A stretch of 34,892 nt of DNA from contig JAITHB010000099.1 of NCBI GenBank assembly GCA_031280145.1, positions 1 to 34,892 of the forward strand, read 5' to 3'. Position 1 is the stretch's first letter; each line of letters begins with the position of its first letter. The position numbers and the translations under genes are program-made. This DNA comes from Oscillospiraceae bacterium. Its GTDB lineage: Bacteria > Bacillota > Clostridia > Christensenellales > Aristaeellaceae. Below, in pieces: positions 31,511 through 34,892 of the stretch. Below the pieces are notes generated by a model, which saw only the letters and a program-made list of their open reading frames with translations, was not told the origin of the DNA and did not search any database.

Positions 31511-33166
31511 TTATTGAATGTAGCTGGACACGGCTTCGTTTCGGCGGCTGGTTTCAGACAGCGCCAAACCTTTGTTGTTCTCAAGAGCGTAACGAATAGA
31601 CCACTCGTTGCGGAACAGCAGAACTTCGCGGCCGTCGCGGTCAAGCGCGGGCGTGGTCGCGCTCGTCAGCTTCAACTCATCTAAAGGCTGCGGCTTTTCG
31701 TCTATCCAGCGTACAAATCTATATTCCAAAGGCTCGCGCCTTATCTCAACATTATATTCCGAAAGCAAACGATGTTCAAGCACGTCGAACTGCAAAACGC
31801 CGACCGCGCCTATTATATATTCCTCGCCGAACGCATCCAACCGTTTGAATGTCTGAATCGCGCCCTCTTCCGCAAGCTGGGTTATTCCCTTTTGGAATTG
31901 CTTGCGCTTCATGCTGTCCAGCGCGGCGATTCTCGCGAAGTTTTCAGGCGCGAACAGCGGTATGCCCTCGTAGCGGATCCTCTTGCCCGACGATATAGTA
32001 TCACCCAAGCGGAACAAACCCGTGTCAAACAGACCTATTACGTCGCCGGGATACGCTTCGTCCACGCTCTCTCGCTCGTCCGCCATGAACTGCTGCGGCT
32101 GCTTTATCTGCATAACCCTATCGGTTCCGCTGTGCCAGCAGTTGATTCCCTTTGTGAATTCGCCCGAACAAACGCGAAGGAACGCCAGCCTGTCGCGGTG
32201 CGCGGGATTCATGTTCGCCTGAATCTTGAAGATGAAGCCCGTGAAATCTTCATCGTCGGGGCTTATGTAACCCGCGTCGGAGTCGCGTCCCGACGGCGGC
32301 AGCGTCATCTGAAGGAAACGCGTGAGCAGCGCTTCCACGCCGAAATTGGTGATTGCGCTGCCAAAGAACATAGGCGTCTGCGCGCCTTTGTGCACCTGAT
32401 TCATATCGAGCGCGTCGCCCGCCGTGTCTATCAGCTCTATCTCGTCTTTGAGCCTGCTATAGTATGAGTCTGCAAGAATATCGGGAAGGTTCGGGTCGTC
32501 CATCGCGTAAAGCCTTGATTCCGCCTTCGCTTGACCATGTTCGCGCGAAGTAAACAATTCAACCATGCCTGATGAACCAACCAACGGTCTATTATCGTCC
32601 AAAACAGACCTGTGGTATATCCCCTTGAAATCGCCGTCAACACCGATCGGCCAATTCATCGGAACGGCGCGGATTCCCAGAATGTCCTCAAGCTCCTGAA
32701 TCAAGTCGAACGGGTCGCGGCTTGCTCTGTCCATCTTGTTCACGAAAGTGATTATAGGGATGGAACGAAGCCTGCAAACCTTGAACAGCTTTATTGTCTG
32801 CGCTTCTACGCCGCGCGCGCCGTCCATAAGCATAATCGCGGCGTCGGCCGCTACCAGCGTTCTGTATGTATCCTCCGAAAAATCGGCGTGACCGGGAGTA
32901 TCCAAAATGTTTATGCGGTATCCGTCGTAGTCGAAACGCATAACGGACGACGTCACCGAGATGCCGCGCTGCTTCTCAATCTCCATCCAGTCGCTGGTCG
33001 CGTGGCGTTCCGCCTTGCGCGCCTTAACGGAACCCGCCTGACGAATCGCGCCTCCGTACAGCAGAAGCTTTTCGGTGAGCGTGGTCTTTCCCGCGTCAGG
33101 GTGGCTTATTATCGCGAACGTTCGCTGTTTGCTGATTATATCGGATAGTGTGCCTGTCTTTGGCAT
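31511..33166 (-). CDS. prfC: Peptide chain release factor 3 (RF3)
   Basis: A 551-residue GTPase that recycles RF1 and RF2 from the terminating ribosome. G1 SHPDAGKT is at 21-28, G3 DTPGH at 89-93 and G4 NKMD at 143-146. YRTLVAADAAIMLMDGARGVEAQT and NREPLVGS-like blocks separate it from EF-G, and there is no EF-G domain IV. The start is the ATG at 33166 because TGGAGG stands 8 bases before it; an in-frame TTG at 33181 overlaps that site. The leader is unusual, with a start-stop codon pair and a hairpin next to the Shine-Dalgarno. First gene of the prfC-typA-flavodoxin unit. Confidence 0.96.
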   Translation of the reverse strand: MPKTGTLSDIISKQRTFAIISHPDAGKTTLTEKLLLYGGAIRQAGSVKARKAERHATSDWMEIEKQRGISVTSSVMRFDYDGYRINILDTPGHADFSEDTYRTLVAADAAIMLMDGARGVEAQTIKLFKVCRLRSIPIITFVNKMDRASRDPFDLIQELEDILGIRAVPMNWPIGVDGDFKGIYHRSVLDDNRPLVGSSGMVELFTSREHGQAKAESRLYAMDDPNLPDILADSYYSRLKDEIELIDTAGDALDMNQVHKGAQTPMFFGSAITNFGVEALLTRFLQMTLPPSGRDSDAGYISPDDEDFTGFIFKIQANMNPAHRDRLAFLRVCSGEFTKGINCWHSGTDRVMQIKQPQQFMADERESVDEAYPGDVIGLFDTGLFRLGDTISSGKRIRYEGIPLFAPENFARIAALDSMKRKQFQKGITQLAEEGAIQTFKRLDAFGEEYIIGAVGVLQFDVLEHRLLSEYNVEIRREPLEYRFVRWIDEKPQPLDELKLTSATTPALDRDGREVLLFRNEWSIRYALENNKGLALSETSRRNEAVSSYIQ

Positions 33167-33181
33167 TGCGTAATCCTCCAA

Positions 33182-33225
33182 ACATACTGTTTCATCTTTA
33201 CTATTCGGTTTTGAAACAATAATGT
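33182..33225 (-). promoter_or_regulatory. Stem-loop next to the prfC ribosome binding site
   Basis: On the minus strand ACATTATTGTTTC (33225-33213) pairs with GAAACAGTATGT (33193-33182): nine base pairs including one G-U, a bulged T and three more pairs, around a 19-base loop. The 3' arm ends two bases before the prfC Shine-Dalgarno (33175-33179), and the 5' arm begins one base after the start-stop codon pair. When folded it could hinder ribosome access to prfC. Confidence 0.5.
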
Positions 33226-33226
33226 T

Positions 33227-33244
33227 CTACATCGGTGTCTCCTT
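33227..33244 (-). promoter_or_regulatory. Start-stop element (AUG-UAG with Shine-Dalgarno) in the prfC leader
   Basis: AAGGAG (33244-33239), a 6-base gap, ATG (33232-33230) and directly TAG (33229-33227) make a minimal ORF of one codon with a near-ideal ribosome binding site. No other start codon is positioned to use this Shine-Dalgarno. UAG is read by RF1, which RF3 recycles. It lies 61 bases before the prfC start and just upstream of the hairpin. Confidence 0.55.
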
Positions 33245-33267
33245 CGCGTTCTATTGCACAATCCTGT

Positions 33268-33296
33268 ATACTATCAGAACAGTGGACGTTTGTCAA
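33268..33296 (-). promoter_or_regulatory. Promoter of prfC
   Basis: A perfect TTGACA (33291-33296) and TAGTAT (33268-33273) on the minus strand, 17 bases apart, with TGA before the -10 (extended -10). The leader is about 95 bases long. Confidence 0.75.
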
Positions 33297-33315
33297 ATAC
33301 GCCAGCCAAAACGTC

Positions 33316-33348
33316 GGGCGGCAAACCCGTTGCGGGAATGCCGCCCGG
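33316..33348 (-). terminator. Terminator of the pepC gene
   Basis: CGGGCGGC and GCCGCCCG form an outer 8-bp stem, with CCCG/CGGG as an inner stem, starting about 10 bases after the pepC stop on the minus strand and followed by ACGTTTT. It separates pepC from the prfC promoter. Confidence 0.7.
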
Positions 33349-33358
33349 CAAATACTTC

Positions 33359-34690
33359 TTACGCCAAGCTTCCCATCGGGTCCCAAGGCTTCAGCACGAT
33401 CGGCTCGGTCTCCCACGCCGCAAGCTGTTTCTCGGAGAGATACTTCTTATGCACGACTATCTGATAGTTATATTCGGAGAACCACTCGTCCGTCATCAGG
33501 TAATACCCATCCTGCCCGCTGTCTTTGCCCCAACTGTTCTCAACCTTCCAGCGCGTCGGCTTGCCGTCCGCGAGGTTTACGCCAAGAAGAACCATCGCGT
33601 GCGTCATAAGGCTCTGTCCAAAGTCCAAGCGCGACGCCTTATCCTGTCCGAGCGTTATCCCGAGCGACGCGCCATAGTCGAAGTTTTTCATCCCCATAAT
33701 GCCCGTCTTGCGGTCGAGAAGCTTGCCGACGTCGCAGCCAAACCAAACAGGCTCGTTGTCCTTTAGCTGCGCAATCGCGAGCGCCTTCTGCTCGTCTACA
33801 GGCAGATTGAGATATTTCACGGAGCGGCCGCCCTTCACGTTGCCTAGGAGACCTACTGTGAACGTGCGGTAATACGGCTTGTCTTTTGTCGGCGCGTTAA
33901 TTACGCTGATGTAATCGGACAGCGATACGCCGACATATTTATCGAAGAACGCTTTTGGCGTTATTTCAAGGTCTTGTATGAACTTCTTATCCTTATCGCG
34001 CGCTTCAAAGTTGAAAGACTTCGGCGGTTCGCCGAGACTTACGCAAAGAATCCTGTAAACTTCAGAAAGCATCTCTTCCTTAATATTGCGCAGTTTCTCG
34101 TCAGACTTTCCGTCTTCATGTTCCTTGCGCAGAACCTGCGCCCACTCGCGCAGCTTCGCCGTCAGAATCCAATCCATACGCTGTGTGTTCGCGCTGTTAA
34201 ACGATTCGTGGTAAACGCCTTTCGGCACGACGCCGTATTTATCCGCAAGCGCGCAGAACATATCCCACTGTCCGCCGTCTTGAACAGGACCCGAGAGAAG
34301 GTGCGCGATAACGCGGCCGTCGACGGGTTCGTCGAACGTCTCAAGAATGCTCTCAAGGAAGTAATTCGACTTCTCCAATTTGTCCCAGAACATCATCCAC
34401 GCCTGCGAAAGCTCGAATGTCTCGAGATTCAGCTTGCGCATTATCTCAAGGCGCAGCGTGTTGAGCGCGGCGAACAGCCAGCAGCGTCCGCTGTGTTCCT
34501 GATTGGTAATTTTGCCCGTCTCAATCTCAATCGAGAACACCATAGGGTTTTCTGAATACTCGTTTCGCGAAAGCGAGGCTTCGTCGATTCCGACCTTTGA
34601 GACGGCGTTCATGCGCATAATATTGGTTTTGTCGGAGGAGAAATCGTTTTGTATACGTTCGAGCAGCTTTGCGGAAATGTTGTCCGGCAT
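33359..34690 (-). CDS. pepC: Aminopeptidase C / bleomycin hydrolase family (C1B) peptidase
   Basis: The start is the ATG at 34690 (MPDNISAKLLERIQND), with AAAGGAG 7 bases upstream, giving 443 residues, the usual PepC length. The cysteine-protease residues are all present: Cys70 in NQEHSGRCWLFAALN, His364 in MTHAMVL and Asn385 in VENSWG. The C-terminus KPWDPMGSLA matches the tail that in PepC and bleomycin hydrolase reaches into the active site and makes the enzyme an aminopeptidase. It is a cytoplasmic homohexameric peptidase that would process peptides such as those imported by the opp system. It has its own promoter and terminator. Confidence 0.95.
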   Translation of the reverse strand: MPDNISAKLLERIQNDFSSDKTNIMRMNAVSKVGIDEASLSRNEYSENPMVFSIEIETGKITNQEHSGRCWLFAALNTLRLEIMRKLNLETFELSQAWMMFWDKLEKSNYFLESILETFDEPVDGRVIAHLLSGPVQDGGQWDMFCALADKYGVVPKGVYHESFNSANTQRMDWILTAKLREWAQVLRKEHEDGKSDEKLRNIKEEMLSEVYRILCVSLGEPPKSFNFEARDKDKKFIQDLEITPKAFFDKYVGVSLSDYISVINAPTKDKPYYRTFTVGLLGNVKGGRSVKYLNLPVDEQKALAIAQLKDNEPVWFGCDVGKLLDRKTGIMGMKNFDYGASLGITLGQDKASRLDFGQSLMTHAMVLLGVNLADGKPTRWKVENSWGKDSGQDGYYLMTDEWFSEYNYQIVVHKKYLSEKQLAAWETEPIVLKPWDPMGSLA

Positions 34691-34721
34691 GGTTAACTCC
34701 TTTACGCGGCAAATTTTATAC

Positions 34722-34750
34722 ATTATAGAATAACCGAACGGTTTTAGCAA
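34722..34750 (-). promoter_or_regulatory. Promoter of pepC
   Basis: TTGCTA (34745-34750) and a perfect TATAAT (34722-34727) are 17 bases apart on the minus strand. The spacer carries an AACCG/CGGTT dyad with a 2-base centre that could be an operator. Confidence 0.7.
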
Positions 34751-34768
34751 TAGCTTAAGCCGGTCGGA

Positions 34769-34788
34769 AGGAACGCTAAAGCGTTCCT
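34769..34788. terminator. Stem-loop flanking MITE-like copy 3
   Basis: AGGAACGC and GCGTTCCT form an 8-bp stem with a TAAA loop, ending one base before the element's terminal repeat, the same relation seen at the other copies. Confidence 0.5.
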
Positions 34789-34789
34789 C

Positions 34790-34892
34790 CAGGCTGTCGA
34801 CAAACGATTATTTTGTATGCGAGCGGGCGAGCCGGGGGCTCGCCCCTACAGCATATTGAGTTCCTGTATACCGATAGCATACATCCTGTAGG
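34790..34892 (+). repeat. MITE-like palindromic element, copy 3 (cut by window end)
   Basis: The first 103 bases of the element, starting CAGGCTGTCGACAAA, with the GGGCGAGCC...GGCTCGCCC hairpin and the CTACAGCATATTG centre, in the same orientation as the copy at 14286. The second hairpin and terminal repeat lie beyond the window. Confidence 0.8.

Noticed and set aside
31772-32467. 231-codon plus-strand frame opposite prfC
   Set aside because: Antisense shadow of a well-conserved GTPase gene, with no motif and no Shine-Dalgarno.
33201-33416. 71-codon minus-strand frame covering the prfC promoter and leader
   Set aside because: It begins inside the end of pepC, runs through the terminator and promoter, and has no ribosome binding site.

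Overview
The window looks like chromosome from a Bacillota (Clostridia-type) bacterium, possibly a Christensenellales-like gut lineage. The evidence is AGGAGG-type ribosome binding sites, frequent GTG and TTG starts, sigma-A-type promoters, and Gram-positive families (XpaC/TelA pair, OatA-like acyltransferase, CUT1 sugar transporter without its own ATPase, DUF3899). The lineage is an inference; there is no rRNA or other decisive marker. GC looks to be in the mid-50s percent by eye. I see no tRNA, rRNA, CRISPR array, prophage or transposase.

Layout. 1-1965 (minus): TIM-barrel sugar isomerase/epimerase overlapping rmuC. 2169-4760 (plus): a DUF3810 membrane protein with an HExxH motif and a COG2509 FAD-dependent oxidoreductase. 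4816-8332 (minus): an envelope cluster read xpaC-telA-lemA-TPM. 8696-11143 (minus): a GH94 cellobiose-type phosphorylase, divergent from an aldo/keto reductase (11331-12251) whose promoter has a MerR-type 19-bp spacer filled by a perfect dyad and a 12-codon coupled leader ORF. 12450-15783 (minus): a sugar ABC transporter (binding protein, two permeases). It shares a LacI-like operator core with GH94, so the two probably form one oligosaccharide import and phosphorolysis regulon. 16043-16552 (plus): a small membrane protein converging on 16545-22131 (minus), a tightly overlapped operon gmd-fcl-manC-MORN-OatA-like, which makes GDP-L-fucose and modifies a surface glycan. 22246-28716 (minus): DUF3899 and an oppABCDF peptide transporter with a long hairpin between oppA and oppB. 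28993-33166 (minus): prfC (RF3), typA (BipA) and a flavodoxin-like protein. 33359-34690 (minus): a PepC/bleomycin-hydrolase aminopeptidase.

Repeats. A palindromic, non-coding MITE-like element of about 160 bp with 15-bp terminal inverted repeats is present at 8491-8651, 14286-14445 and 34790-34892 (cut by the window edge), with one isolated arm at 12414-12441. The full copies sit beside, or between, separate stem-loops, as if the element targets terminator-type hairpins.

The most unusual observation is the prfC leader. A strong promoter is followed by a good Shine-Dalgarno in front of AUG immediately followed by UAG, then a stem-loop abutting the prfC Shine-Dalgarno. This could let termination efficiency control synthesis of release factor 3. 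It is a sequence-based hypothesis only.
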